DNA of 64,000 bases from Rhodobacteraceae bacterium Alg231-04 (GCA_900143635.1 FREY01000002.1:8429-72428), one strand, 5' to 3'; shown: positions 52,583 to 62,261, counted from the stretch's first letter. Program-made: numbers and translations. Notes: generated by a model not told the origin, from the letters alone.

Positions 52583-52735
52583 GTGACCCTCCAATGCTCT
52601 TTACAGGCTGGCATGCGTTTAACCTCATGGCAAGGAGTCCCAGAGTACCCACCACCCTTAAGTGCATTTTTACGCCCCCCAGCGATGGTGGTGGTCAGTT
52701 GCCCATTTAGGGGCCAAGTCCGGAGTATTTGAGGC

Positions 52736-55171
52736 ATGAGCCTTGCCAACAAACTTGCAGATGAACGGCGCGCCCGCCTTGCTGCAGAACGTCTGTTGGA
52801 ATTGAAACAGGCAGAGCTTTCGGCTGCGAACCGAAAGCTCGGCCGACATGCGCTCGCCCTCACCAAACAAATCGGTGAAAAACAGGCCGAAGTGGCCAAC
52901 GTCCGCGACGAAAACGAAAAGGTGAAGTCCGACCTTTCTGTCGCCAATGAAAAAATCGAAGTGGCGGAACGTCGGCTGTGGCATTCGATCCAGACCATTC
53001 AGGATGGTTTTGCCTTCTTTGATGCCAACAGCAACCTGATCGGCGCCAATACCGCCTATCTCGCCCTGTTTGATGAAATCGAAGAGGTGACTCCGGGGGT
53101 TTCCTATCAGCGGATTCTGCAAATTCTGACCGAAGAAGGGCTGGTCAACACCGAAAGCCTGCTGCCGTCGGAATGGCAGCAACTCATGTCTAGCCGCTGG
53201 ATGTCCCTGAATCCGGAACCGGTGGTGATCCGTCTGTGGAATGACCAATACATCAAACTGATCGACCAGCGCGGCCACGGCGGCGATGTGGTGAGCCTTG
53301 CGCTCAACATCACCTCGACCGTGCAATACGAAGCCCAGCTGCGCAGCGCCCGTGAACGCGCCGAGGCCGCCAACCGGGCGAAATCGGCCTTTCTGGCCAA
53401 TATGTCCCATGAAATCCGCACGCCGATGAACGGGGTTGTCGGCATGGCAGAGCTGTTGCACGACACCACATTGTCCGAAGAACAGCGGCTCTACGCCAAT
53501 ACGATCAAAAACTCAGGCGAAGCGCTTCTGGTCATCATCAATGACGTTCTGGACTACTCCAAGATCGAAGCGGACAAGCTGGTTCTGCATACCGAACCCT
53601 TTGATCTGGAACGCTGCATTCACGAAGTCACCATGCTGTTGCAACCCTCCGCCAAGGATAAGGGTCTGGCTATGCTGGTGGACTATGACCTGTTCCTGCC
53701 GACCCGTTTTGTCGGCGATCCGGGGCGCATCCGCCAGGTTTTGACCAACCTGACCGGCAACGCTGTGAAGTTCACCAAAGAAGGCTATGTCGCGCTGCGC
53801 ATCACCGGCGTGCCGGATGTGGAACGCAACGAATGCTCCATCCATGTGTCGATCGAAGATTCCGGCATCGGCATCCCGGCAGACAAAATCGATCACATCT
53901 TTGGGGAATTCAATCAGGTTGAAGACGAGCAAAACCGCAAATTCGAAGGCACCGGTCTGGGGCTGGCGATTTCACAAAGCCTGATCCAGCTGATGGGCGG
54001 CGATGTCTGGGTCGAAAGCGAAGAGGGCGAAGGCTCCTGTTTTGGCTTCCGCGTGACACTGCCCCTGGCGGAAGAGCAGCAACCAGCCCCGCCGCCGCTG
54101 CCTGCGGCGCTGAAACACGTGCTGGTGGTCGACGATCTGGATGTGAACCGTGAAATCCTGCAGAAGCAAATGCAGCTGCTGGGGGTCAAAGTCACCAGTG
54201 CCGGCTCTGGTCAGGAGGCACTGAACCTGCTGGACGGAACCGTCGATCTGGTCATCACCGACCATGAGATGCCGGAAATGGACGGGCTCCAACTGGCCGC
54301 GCAAATGAACGACAGCCGCTGGCATGACACGCCCATTCTGCTGCTGACGTCGAACCCGGCCCATGCCCATAACTCTGCGGATCGGCAATTTTTGAAGGCC
54401 ATCCTGCAAAAGCCCGTCACGCGCGAAGATCTGTTCCAGAAGTTGTCGGATATGGGGGCCTGCATTCCCGACCGCCAATCCATGGCGCCGCCTTCCACCG
54501 ACCTGTCAGACGGCGCGGCAGGCCTGACTTTCCGGGCGCGGATCCGCAGCCACGATGCCGCCCCCTCCGGTCGCGGCAGCATTGCGGGTGCAACATTACC
54601 CGGTGTCGATACCTCCACGCGCCCCGGCCACCTGCCACAGGTCGCTGACCGTGATGGCACTGGCCCACAAACCGACTTGGAAAGCGGCGCGCCTGCCGCG
54701 GCCCAATCCCCTCACGAAATTGAAAACGCAGCTGATCAATTCACTGGCCTGCGCCGAATGCGAATCCTGGCGGCGGAAGACAACAAGACCAATCAGCTGG
54801 TCTTCCGCAAGATGGTGAAGACGATGAACCTGGATCTCCACTTTGCCAACAACGGCGAAGAGGCGGTCGCCGCCTACAAGGACTTGGACCCCGATCTGAT
54901 CTTCATGGATATCTCCATGCCGCTCATGGATGGCAAGGAGGCAACCCAGAACATTCGCCAGATCGAAGCGCAGACCGGCCAACACGTACAGATCGTGGCG
55001 CTGACGGCCCATGCCATGGACGGTGACAGTGAAGGCATTCTGGCGGCCGGCCTTGATGACTACCTGACCAAACCGCTGCGCAAGGTGCTGATTCACGAAC
55101 GTATCCGCGCCCACCAGCCAGACGGAACCCAGCCGCTGGACGCAGAAGACGCAGATCGTCAGGCCGGATAG
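52736..55171 (+). CDS. Soluble hybrid sensor histidine kinase with two receiver domains
   Basis: An 811-residue cytoplasmic protein without membrane segments. Residues 1-85 are a coiled coil (ADERRARLAAERLLELKQ), about 90-200 a PAS-like domain (SIQTIQDGFAFFDANSN), His225 in ANMSHEIRTPMNG is the phosphorylated histidine, and the ATPase domain has IEDSGIGIPADKI and FEGTGLGLAIS. Receiver 1 (about 460-580) has Asp509 in VITDHEMPEMDG; receiver 2 (about 675-800) has Asp725 in IFMDISMPLMDG. An unordered Pro/Ala-rich linker separates them. The signal and target are unknown. Its 3' end overlaps yaaA (convergent) by 13 bases. Confidence 0.9.
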   Translation: MSLANKLADERRARLAAERLLELKQAELSAANRKLGRHALALTKQIGEKQAEVANVRDENEKVKSDLSVANEKIEVAERRLWHSIQTIQDGFAFFDANSNLIGANTAYLALFDEIEEVTPGVSYQRILQILTEEGLVNTESLLPSEWQQLMSSRWMSLNPEPVVIRLWNDQYIKLIDQRGHGGDVVSLALNITSTVQYEAQLRSARERAEAANRAKSAFLANMSHEIRTPMNGVVGMAELLHDTTLSEEQRLYANTIKNSGEALLVIINDVLDYSKIEADKLVLHTEPFDLERCIHEVTMLLQPSAKDKGLAMLVDYDLFLPTRFVGDPGRIRQVLTNLTGNAVKFTKEGYVALRITGVPDVERNECSIHVSIEDSGIGIPADKIDHIFGEFNQVEDEQNRKFEGTGLGLAISQSLIQLMGGDVWVESEEGEGSCFGFRVTLPLAEEQQPAPPPLPAALKHVLVVDDLDVNREILQKQMQLLGVKVTSAGSGQEALNLLDGTVDLVITDHEMPEMDGLQLAAQMNDSRWHDTPILLLTSNPAHAHNSADRQFLKAILQKPVTREDLFQKLSDMGACIPDRQSMAPPSTDLSDGAAGLTFRARIRSHDAAPSGRGSIAGATLPGVDTSTRPGHLPQVADRDGTGPQTDLESGAPAAAQSPHEIENAADQFTGLRRMRILAAEDNKTNQLVFRKMVKTMNLDLHFANNGEEAVAAYKDLDPDLIFMDISMPLMDGKEATQNIRQIEAQTGQHVQIVALTAHAMDGDSEGILAAGLDDYLTKPLRKVLIHERIRAHQPDGTQPLDAEDADRQAG

Positions 55172-55929
55172 GGCCGCAAAAAGACAGGCTTGTCCGGCGT
55201 GGACGACTCTGGCTGATAGGCATAGCCGCCGCTGTCAAATTCCTTCAGAGCATCCGGATCGCTCAGCCGGTGCTGGATCACGTAACGCGCCATCGCGCCG
55301 CGCGCCCGTTTGGCGAAAAAGCTGACGACCTTGGGCGCGCCGCCCTTGTCTTCCATAAAGACCGGGGTGATCAGCCGCAGCTTCAGCGCCTTGGGATCAA
55401 CCGCGCCGAAGTATTCCTGGCTGGCGCAGTTCACCAAAACATCTGTGCCCGCCGCCTGCCCCTGCGCGTTCAGCGCCTTGGCGATCTGGCTGCCCCAGTA
55501 ATCGTAGAGGTTCTTGCCGCGCCGGGTTTTCAGGCGGCTGCCCATTTCCAGCCGGTAGGCTTGGATCGCATCCAATGGTCGCAACACACCATAAAGCCCG
55601 GACAGGATGCGCAGATGATCCTGCGCCCAGGCCAGTTCTTCGGCGTCCAGCGAAGTGGCTTCCAGCCCCTGATAGGTGTCGCCGGCGAAGGCCAGCGCCG
55701 CCGGGCGGCTGACGTCAGCCGCGGGATCGTCCTGAAAATCACGGAACCGGTCGCGGTTCAGCTTGGCCAGATCGTCGGACAGGCTCATCAGTTTTTTCAG
55801 ATCACCCAGCGTCTGGCCGCGCATGGTCTTGGCCAGACGGATCGCATCATCCTGAAAGTCAGGATAGGTTACGTCCACGTCGCGCTCTGCCCAGTCCAGC
55901 CGCTTGGCCGGAGAGATTGTCACCAGCAT
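55159..55929 (-). CDS. yaaA: Peroxide stress protein YaaA
   Basis: A 256-residue DUF328/YaaA protein that limits intracellular iron and DNA damage under peroxide stress, and binds DNA in E. coli. It starts MLVTISPAKRLDW, has MSLSDDLAKLNRDRF, and contains ALAFAGDTYQGL, HLRILSGLYGVLRPLDAIQ and CASQEYFGAV, all typical. The C-terminus is SSTPDKPVFLRPYPA. ATG at 55929 is the family start. The upstream gene on the same strand is recQ (31-base gap). Confidence 0.92.
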   Translation of the reverse strand: MLVTISPAKRLDWAERDVDVTYPDFQDDAIRLAKTMRGQTLGDLKKLMSLSDDLAKLNRDRFRDFQDDPAADVSRPAALAFAGDTYQGLEATSLDAEELAWAQDHLRILSGLYGVLRPLDAIQAYRLEMGSRLKTRRGKNLYDYWGSQIAKALNAQGQAAGTDVLVNCASQEYFGAVDPKALKLRLITPVFMEDKGGAPKVVSFFAKRARGAMARYVIQHRLSDPDALKEFDSGGYAYQPESSTPDKPVFLRPYPA

Positions 55930-55960
55930 CTTTTGATCCCCCGATTTTTTCGTCGCAGGC

Positions 55961-58009
55961 TTACCCTGCGCTGCGCAGCACGTCCACAAAGGCCGCGCCG
56001 AAACGCTCTGCATATTTTTCGCCCAGCACCCGGTTCAGGCCACTTTCGTCATCGGCGCGCAGCTGCGCCACCTTGGCCAGCAGGCTTGCCGAACAGCTGA
56101 GCGGTTTTCCTGTGCCGTCTTGCCCGTGCTTCAGCTCGGTCTGGACGCGCAGCAATTCGTCATAGACATCGCCCGCACCGCGCATGGCCAGCTTGCGCCT
56201 TACCGGATGCACCTCTTCGACGGCGCCGGTGATCACCTCAAGGAAGGTCGCGCCATAACGCTCAAGTTTCTTAGCGCCGACACCGCCAATCCGCGCCATA
56301 TCATCCAGCGATGCGGGGCGTTTTTCAGCCATCTCGATCAGGGTACGGTCGGGGAAAATCACATAGGCCGGCACTTTTTGTGCCTCGGCCAGCGCGCGGC
56401 GTTTGGCCTTTAGGGCCGACAGAAGCGGCGCATCTTCCTCATTCACCAGCATCTTCACTGCCGGGCGGCGGTCGGCCTTCTTGATGGTGTCACGGCGCAG
56501 GGAGATCGAGGCTTCGCCCTTCAGCACCGGGCGCGCAGCTTCGGTGAAGCGCAGCGCGCCGTGGCGGTCAGGGTCGGGGCGCAACAGGTCATGCCCCATC
56601 ATCTGGCGAAACACCGCCTGCCATTCGCGCTTGCTGTATTCTTTGCCGCAGCCAAACACCGTCAGCTGGTCATGGCGGCGGTCGCGCATGCGGTCGGTCT
56701 CGGTTCCGGTCAGGATGTCGATCAGATGCCCCGAGCCGAACCATTCTTCCGTGCGGAGCACCGCCGACAGGGCTTTGCGCACCGCGGTGGTGCCATCAAA
56801 CACATCCGCAGGCGTGTCGCAGAGATCGCAATTGCCGCAAGGAACAGACTCTTCGCCAAAATATCCCAACAGCTGTTGGCGGCGGCACGACAGCGCCTCG
56901 GCCAGACCCAGCAGCGCATTCAGCCGCCCGTGATCTGCCGCCCGGCGTTCCGGCGGGGCCAGCCCTTCGTCGATCTGTGAGCGGCGCAGGCGAATATCAT
57001 CGGCACCAAACAGGGTCAGCGTTTCGGCAGGCGCGCCATCCCGGCCGGCGCGGCCAATTTCCTGATAATAGGACTCGATGCTTTTCGGCAGATCCGCATG
57101 GGCGACCCAGCGGATATCCGGCTTGTCGATGCCCATGCCAAAGGCGACGGTGGCCACCACGATCAACCCGTCTTCGCGAGCAAAGCGTGTCTCAACGATG
57201 CGGCGATCTTCAGCGTCCATGCCGCCGTGATAAAAGCAGGCAGAATGACCGTCCTGTTTCAGCGCGCCAGCCAGTGCCTCGGTCTTGGCGCGGGTGCCGC
57301 AGTAGACGATGCCGGACTGGCCCTTGCGGGCGGCGGCGAACTCCAAAATCTGGCGGCGCGGGCTGTCTTTGGCACCGAATGCCAGATGGATATTGGGCCG
57401 GTCAAAGCCGCGCAGAAAGGCGCGCGGCGGCTCCCCGTCAAACAGCTTTTGAACAATCTCGTCCTGGGTTTCCGCATCCGCCGTTGCGGTGAAGGCGGCC
57501 AGCGGCACGTCCAGCGCGCGGCGCAGCTCTCCGATGCGCAGATAATCCGGGCGGAAATCATGGCCCCACTGGCTGACGCAGTGAGCTTCGTCTACCGCGA
57601 TCAGACTGACACCGATCCGGCGCAGCATCCCCATTGCCGCCCCCGAGGCCAGCCGTTCCGGCGCCATATACAACAGCTTGAGCCGACCCTCTTCCAGCGA
57701 CTGCCAGACCGCATCGGTTTCTTCCTGTGTATTGCCCGAGGTGAGCGCACCGGCCACCACACCAGCCTCCTGCAGGGCGCGCACCTGATCGCGCATCAGA
57801 GCGATCAAGGGTGAGATGACAACCGTCACCCCCTCACGCAGCAGGGCGGGCAGTTGGAAGCATAAGGATTTGCCGCCGCCCGTGGGCATGATCGCCAGCA
57901 CGTTTTCACCGGCGGTGACGGCATCAACGATCTCTTCCTGGCCGGGCCGGAAGGCGTCAAAGCCAAAGATATCGCGCAAAAGCGGCGTGGCGCCGGCGGG
58001 GGCTGTCAT
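55961..58009 (-). CDS. recQ: ATP-dependent DNA helicase RecQ
   Basis: A 682-residue 3'-5' helicase. Walker A is PTGGGKSLCFQ (residues 42-52), DEAH is at 140-143, and the aromatic loop is HCVSQWGHDF. Domain 2 has VATVAFGMGIDKPDIRWVAH and YYQEIGRAGRDG. The zinc-binding domain has SVPCGNCDLC, followed by a winged helix and the C-terminal HRDC domain (LIEMAEKRPASLDDMARIGG). All motifs are present. It likely acts in recombination repair, and its neighbour yaaA is also a DNA-damage-protection gene. Confidence 0.95.
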   Translation of the reverse strand: MTAPAGATPLLRDIFGFDAFRPGQEEIVDAVTAGENVLAIMPTGGGKSLCFQLPALLREGVTVVISPLIALMRDQVRALQEAGVVAGALTSGNTQEETDAVWQSLEEGRLKLLYMAPERLASGAAMGMLRRIGVSLIAVDEAHCVSQWGHDFRPDYLRIGELRRALDVPLAAFTATADAETQDEIVQKLFDGEPPRAFLRGFDRPNIHLAFGAKDSPRRQILEFAAARKGQSGIVYCGTRAKTEALAGALKQDGHSACFYHGGMDAEDRRIVETRFAREDGLIVVATVAFGMGIDKPDIRWVAHADLPKSIESYYQEIGRAGRDGAPAETLTLFGADDIRLRRSQIDEGLAPPERRAADHGRLNALLGLAEALSCRRQQLLGYFGEESVPCGNCDLCDTPADVFDGTTAVRKALSAVLRTEEWFGSGHLIDILTGTETDRMRDRRHDQLTVFGCGKEYSKREWQAVFRQMMGHDLLRPDPDRHGALRFTEAARPVLKGEASISLRRDTIKKADRRPAVKMLVNEEDAPLLSALKAKRRALAEAQKVPAYVIFPDRTLIEMAEKRPASLDDMARIGGVGAKKLERYGATFLEVITGAVEEVHPVRRKLAMRGAGDVYDELLRVQTELKHGQDGTGKPLSCSASLLAKVAQLRADDESGLNRVLGEKYAERFGAAFVDVLRSAG

Positions 58010-58083
58010 GGTCGGTTGGGCCTGCTGGGTCTGGTCTGCTCAGTTGGGGTGCAGACTCTCACAGGCAGCGGCGCGCAGCAAGA

Positions 58084-58102
58084 GGGGCGCACGCGGCGCC
58101 CC
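58084..58102 (-). terminator. Hairpin after yggT
   Basis: GGGGCGC (58084-58090) pairs with GCGCCCC (58096-58102) about 28 bases downstream of the yggT stop on the minus strand. Only a short U-poor stretch (UCUUG) follows, so it is a weak intrinsic terminator. Confidence 0.5.
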
Positions 58103-58130
58103 TTAAAATAAACCCGATGATGGTGCCGCT

Positions 58131-58418
58131 TTAGTAAAAGGCGGCAGCGTTGTTCACCAGAATGATGCGGATGGCGTAGACGCCGATCAGCACCACCAGC
58201 GGTGCCAGATCAATGCCCTGCATGTTGGGCATCAGACGGCGCACCGGGCCGTAAAGCGGTTCCAGCAGGCGGTTCAGCCCGTACCAGATCTGCGCCACCA
58301 GCTGCTGGCCGGTATTCAGAACCTGAAAGTTGATCAACCAGCTCATGATGACGTGAGCGATGATGAAGAACCAGACGATGTCCAGGATCAGCATCAGAAT
58401 TTGGAACAGCGACTGCAT
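58131..58418 (-). CDS. YggT family membrane protein
   Basis: A 95-residue inner-membrane protein with two hydrophobic regions: LFQILMLILDIVWFFIIAHVIM at the N-terminus and LAPLVVLIGVYAIRIILVNN near the C-terminus. The conserved loop between them is LNRLLEPLYGPVRRLMPNMQGID. The family is linked to cell division and osmotic tolerance in some bacteria, but no molecular function is settled. It stands alone upstream of recQ. Confidence 0.88.
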   Translation of the reverse strand: MQSLFQILMLILDIVWFFIIAHVIMSWLINFQVLNTGQQLVAQIWYGLNRLLEPLYGPVRRLMPNMQGIDLAPLVVLIGVYAIRIILVNNAAAFY

Positions 58419-58550
58419 TTCTTTTTCCTCTTTGCAACAGCCATAGAGGTAAGCGGCGCAGCGCTATTCTGCAAGCCTTCCGCGAGGTTGCGGTTGACGG
58501 CGCGTGAACAATGCCCACTTTCCCCTTCGTTGCTTCGGAGAATTTACCTC

Positions 58551-59096
58551 ATGTACCCCCTCGCCCGCTTCACTTCTGCCGTGATCAAGGCCCGTCGGAT
58601 GCCGAAAATGGCCCTGACTGATACTCATGTGTCACAGCACCGCTGCTGGCCCTGGGATATTGACGTCTGGATGGAGCTGAACAACGGCCGCGCCATGACG
58701 CTCTATGATCTGGGGCGCACGATGATTTCCGAGCGCACCGGGCTGACACCGGTTCTGTTCAAACGCAAATGGGGGTTGGCAGTTGTCGGCTCCTCCGTGC
58801 GCTTCCGCCGCCGCATCCGTACCTTTGAACAGTTTGAAATGCGCAGCCGCTGTGTCACCTGGGATGACAAATTTACCTACATAGAACAGTCGATGTGGAA
58901 GCAAAACGGCGAATGCGCCAGCCATGTGATGTTCCGCACCGCCGCCACGGATAAGAACGGCATTGTTCCGCCCGCAGAGCTGGCCAAAGCACTTGATACC
59001 GATCCAACACCGCCGCCCATGCCGGACTGGATGCAGGCCTGGTGCCAGGCCGATGCCACACGCCCCTGGCCGCCGATGCAGGACGGGCTTGTATAA
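58551..59096 (+). CDS. Thioesterase family (hotdog fold) protein
   Basis: A 181-residue protein resembling 4-hydroxybenzoyl-CoA thioesterase-like acyl-CoA thioesterases: VSQHRCWPWDIDVWMELNNGRAMTLYDLGR is the hotdog start, where the Asp-Asn pair and helix form the active site, and WGLAVVGSSVRFRRRI and FEMRSRCVTWDDKFTYIEQ are later strands. An N-terminal hydrophobic/basic segment of 25 residues precedes the fold. The substrate is unknown. It is divergent from yggT and followed by the UMF1 gene after 47 bases. Confidence 0.78.
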   Translation: MYPLARFTSAVIKARRMPKMALTDTHVSQHRCWPWDIDVWMELNNGRAMTLYDLGRTMISERTGLTPVLFKRKWGLAVVGSSVRFRRRIRTFEQFEMRSRCVTWDDKFTYIEQSMWKQNGECASHVMFRTAATDKNGIVPPAELAKALDTDPTPPPMPDWMQAWCQADATRPWPPMQDGLV

Positions 59097-59143
59097 GCTG
59101 AAATTCTCCTGTCTGTTTGGCCCCGCACATATTGGGGGTGAAT

Positions 59144-60508
59144 ATGTCAGAGATTTCAGCGCGTAAGCGTATTTGGGGTTGGTTCTTCTTCGACTGGGCC
59201 AGCCAGCCGTTTCACACATTGTTGGTGACATTTGTTTTTGGTCCGTTTTTCGCCGCCACCGCGGCCGAGTATTACCTCGGTCAGGGGCTGGAGAGCGAGG
59301 CCGCCAAGGCGCAGGCGCAGAGCATCTGGTCGCTTTGCCTGACCATAACCGGGCTGATGATCGGCTTTGGCGCGCCCATTCTTGGCGCATTGGCCGATAT
59401 CTCGGGCCGCCGCATTCCCTGGGTTACCGGGTTTTCCCTGATGTATGTGGTCGGTGCGGCCGGTCTTTGGTTCATGGATCCGAATGGGTCCAACATGGTC
59501 TGGATGCTGGTCAGCTTTGGCTTTGGCTTCATCGGTGCTGAATATGCGCTGATCTTTGTCAACGCGCAGCTGCCCTCGCTGACCACCAGCGCGGATGCTG
59601 GAAAACTGTCCGGTTCGGGCTTTGCCTTTGGCTATCTCGGCGGGGTGATTTCGCTGTTCGTCATGCTGTTGCTGTTTGTCGAACAGGGCAATGGCAAGAC
59701 GCTGATCGGGCTGGATCCGCTGTTTGGCTTTGACGCCGAGGCCCGCGAAGGCACCCGGTTTGTCGGGCCTTTCGTCGCCCTGTGGTTCGCCCTCTTCATG
59801 GTGCCCTATTTCCTGTGGACCCGTGATGGCGACCGAACCGGCCAGCGCGGCAGTTTTGGCGCGGCAATCGCACTGGTGGTGCAATCGATCAAGAACCTGC
59901 GCCATCGCGCAAGTCTGGCCAGCTATCTCGGCTCATCGATGCTCTACCGTGACGCGCTGAATGGGCTTTATGCCTTTGGAGGCGTCTATGCCGGTCTGGT
60001 GTTGGACTGGAGCATTACCTCAATTGGCATCTTCGGCATCATCGCCGCCATTTCAGCGGCATTGTTTTCATGGCTTGGCGGTCGCGCCGATCAGCGCTTT
60101 GGCCCCAAACCGGTCATCATCCTCGCCATCCTGATCCTCATGCTCGTCTGCCTGACCATCGTCAACATGACCCGCGAGTCGTTCTTTGGCTTCTCACTTG
60201 GAGCGGGATCCTCCCTGCCGGACGCGGTTTTCTTTGGCTGCGGCGTGCTGATCGGTGGTTTCGGCGGAATTCTGCAGGCCGCCAGCCGCACCCTTATGGT
60301 GCGCCATACCAACCCGGATTTGGCCACCGAGAGCTTTGGCCTCTATGGATTGAGCGGCCGAGCCACCGCATTTCTGGCTCCTGCCCTGATAGGGGTTGCC
60401 ACAACCCTCACCGGCAGCGCACGATTGGGCATCACACCGGTGATCGGCCTCTTTCTTCTCGGGCTGATCCTGCTCATTTGGGTTCGTGCCGAGGGAGACC
60501 AGGATTGA
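59144..60508 (+). CDS. MFS transporter, UMF1 family
   Basis: A 454-residue polytopic membrane protein with twelve predicted helices, similar to Atg22/UMF1 transporters. It starts MSEISARKRIWGWFFFDWAS, where WFFFDWASQPFHTLL is the family hallmark, and has GAPILGALADISGRRIPWV in helices 2-3 and LGSSMLYRDALNGLYAFGG in the second half. Fungal Atg22 exports amino acids from vacuoles; the bacterial substrate is unknown. The TGA overlaps the TTG start of mepA (TTGA), which indicates coupling. Confidence 0.85.
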   Translation: MSEISARKRIWGWFFFDWASQPFHTLLVTFVFGPFFAATAAEYYLGQGLESEAAKAQAQSIWSLCLTITGLMIGFGAPILGALADISGRRIPWVTGFSLMYVVGAAGLWFMDPNGSNMVWMLVSFGFGFIGAEYALIFVNAQLPSLTTSADAGKLSGSGFAFGYLGGVISLFVMLLLFVEQGNGKTLIGLDPLFGFDAEAREGTRFVGPFVALWFALFMVPYFLWTRDGDRTGQRGSFGAAIALVVQSIKNLRHRASLASYLGSSMLYRDALNGLYAFGGVYAGLVLDWSITSIGIFGIIAAISAALFSWLGGRADQRFGPKPVIILAILILMLVCLTIVNMTRESFFGFSLGAGSSLPDAVFFGCGVLIGGFGGILQAASRTLMVRHTNPDLATESFGLYGLSGRATAFLAPALIGVATTLTGSARLGITPVIGLFLLGLILLIWVRAEGDQD

Positions 60509-61374
60509 AGCGCTATTTAACAAGTCTGTTCCTATTTCTATTCCTTTCACATCCGGCAGCGGCTGAAACAGCTGCCAAACAGCTCTTTGGAGCGCATAAA
60601 GAAGGCTCCCGACAGGCCGCCGCGCCGCATGGGTCTTATGCCAAAGGCTGTGTGGCCGGCGCTGTGCAATTGCCGGAAACCGGCCCGACCTGGCAGGCGA
60701 TGCGGCTCAGCCGCAACCGCAACTGGGGCCATCCGGAAACCATCTCTTTCATCGAAAAACTCAGCCAGTTCGCCGCCCGGCAAAAAGGCTGGGAGGGGCT
60801 TTATATCGGTGACATCAGCCAGCCCCGTGGCGGGCCGATGCTGTCAGGCCACCGCAGCCATCAGATCGGGCTGGATATTGATATCTGGATGCTGCCGCCC
60901 GAGACCCTCGCGCTGAGCGCAAAGGCGCGCGAGAACATTTCCTCGGTGTCGATGCGCCGCGCAAACGGCGCCTATGTGAACAGCAGCTGGACCAAACAGC
61001 ATCACGCGATCCTGCGTGCCGCCGCCAAGGACAAACGCGTGGCGCGGATCTTTGTCTTTCCCGGTGCCAAGGTACAAATGTGCAAGGACGCCAAGGGAAA
61101 CCGTGCCTGGCTGCGCAAAATCCGCCCCTGGTGGGGGCATCACTATCATTTCCATGTGCGGCTAAAATGCCCGAACGGCGCGCGCGGCTGCACCAATCAA
61201 GCTGCCCCGCCCCCCGGTGACGGCTGTGAGGACGCTGAAAAATGGGTGCATGACATTCTGAACCCACCGCCCCCTAAACCGGTTGACCCCAACGCGCCAA
61301 AGCCCAAACCTCGGCGCGACTACACTCTGGCGGATTTACCCAACCAATGCGTTTCAGTCCTGCAATCAAACTGA
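60505..61374 (+). CDS. mepA: Penicillin-insensitive murein endopeptidase
   Basis: A 289-residue periplasmic LAS-family zinc peptidase that cleaves D-Ala-meso-DAP cross-links in peptidoglycan. A signal peptide starts with TTG (KRYLTSLFLFLFLSHPAAA); zinc ligands lie in SGHRSHQIGLDIDIW and in the final WWGHHYHFHVRL. Paired cysteines are also conserved. The TTG start at 60505 overlaps the stop of the UMF1 gene and has AGGGAG upstream. No in-frame ATG is available without reading into the preceding gene. Its 3' end overlaps the next gene by 28 bases. Confidence 0.92.
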   Translation: MKRYLTSLFLFLFLSHPAAAETAAKQLFGAHKEGSRQAAAPHGSYAKGCVAGAVQLPETGPTWQAMRLSRNRNWGHPETISFIEKLSQFAARQKGWEGLYIGDISQPRGGPMLSGHRSHQIGLDIDIWMLPPETLALSAKARENISSVSMRRANGAYVNSSWTKQHHAILRAAAKDKRVARIFVFPGAKVQMCKDAKGNRAWLRKIRPWWGHHYHFHVRLKCPNGARGCTNQAAPPPGDGCEDAEKWVHDILNPPPPKPVDPNAPKPKPRRDYTLADLPNQCVSVLQSN

Positions 61375-62261
61375 TGGTCTCGGCCGTGGCGGTGCTTGTC
61401 ACCGCCGCATCGGCGATTGCGGCCAGCCGTCCGGCAGGCAACCGGGGCGCGGCGGAATACCTCGGATCTTATACCTGGCACAGCCCGCAGGATTGGTTTG
61501 GCGGTTTTTCAGCACTTGAGATCGCCAAGAATGGGCACAGCATGACCGTGCTGAGCGACCGCGCCACCATTGCCCGCGTCAGCCTGCGGCGCAAGGACGG
61601 GCTGATCGCGGCGGCCGAAATCAAAACCTCAAACGCGCTCAAGGCCTCAACCGGAAAACGCCTGACCGGACGCATTGCCGACAGCGAGGGGCTCGCCGTT
61701 GCGACGGACGGTTCGATCTGCATTTCCTATGAGGGGCTCGCACGGGTGGCCTGTCAGCCCACAGATAGCGGCAAGGTCAGCGTTCTGCCGCGGATTGGCG
61801 CATTCAAGACATTGCCCTCCAATAAATCGCTCGAGGCGCTGGCAATCGATCACCGCGGGCATCTTTTCACCCTACCGGAAGGGGGAACAGCCGGTGATCC
61901 GAAACGTATCCCCATCTGGCGCTGGGATGGCAACAAATGGAGCCAGCCCTTTTCCCTGCCGCAGGACGGATCCTTTCTACCGGTGAGCGCGGATTTTGGT
62001 CCTGACGGAAAATTCTATCTGCTCGAACGCAGTTTCGGCATTTTCGGCTTTCGCAGCCGCCTGCGCCGCTGGACTCTGACTGCTGCGCAGCTGGATCAGG
62101 GCGAAACCCTCTTGCAGACAGCCCCGGGCACCCATGACAACCTCGAAGGCCTGTCGGTCTGGCGCGATGACAGCGGGCGACTGCGCGCCACGATGGTGTC
62201 AGATGACAATTTCAACCTGCTGCAAGAGACCGAATTGGTCGAATACGCGCTGCCGGGTTAA
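61347..62261 (+). CDS. Esterase-like activity of phytase family protein
   Basis: A 304-residue secreted protein (signal peptide MRFSPAIKLMVSAVAVLVTAASA) with the beta-propeller-like phytase-esterase pattern: SDRATIARVSLRRKDG, DSEGLAVATDGSICISYEG, SLEALAIDHRGHLFTLPEG and a late HDNLEGLSVWRDDSGR with EGLS motif. The family may act on phosphoesters, but direct evidence is thin. It overlaps mepA by 28 bases and shares its operon with UMF1 and mepA, so a wall- or envelope-linked role is plausible. Confidence 0.78.
   Translation: MRFSPAIKLMVSAVAVLVTAASAIAASRPAGNRGAAEYLGSYTWHSPQDWFGGFSALEIAKNGHSMTVLSDRATIARVSLRRKDGLIAAAEIKTSNALKASTGKRLTGRIADSEGLAVATDGSICISYEGLARVACQPTDSGKVSVLPRIGAFKTLPSNKSLEALAIDHRGHLFTLPEGGTAGDPKRIPIWRWDGNKWSQPFSLPQDGSFLPVSADFGPDGKFYLLERSFGIFGFRSRLRRWTLTAAQLDQGETLLQTAPGTHDNLEGLSVWRDDSGRLRATMVSDDNFNLLQETELVEYALPG

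Noticed and set aside
60070-60504. N-terminal extension of mepA into the UMF1 gene
   Set aside because: The extended frame gives an Arg/Pro-rich non-protein-like sequence, and a signal peptide starts cleanly at the TTG at 60505.
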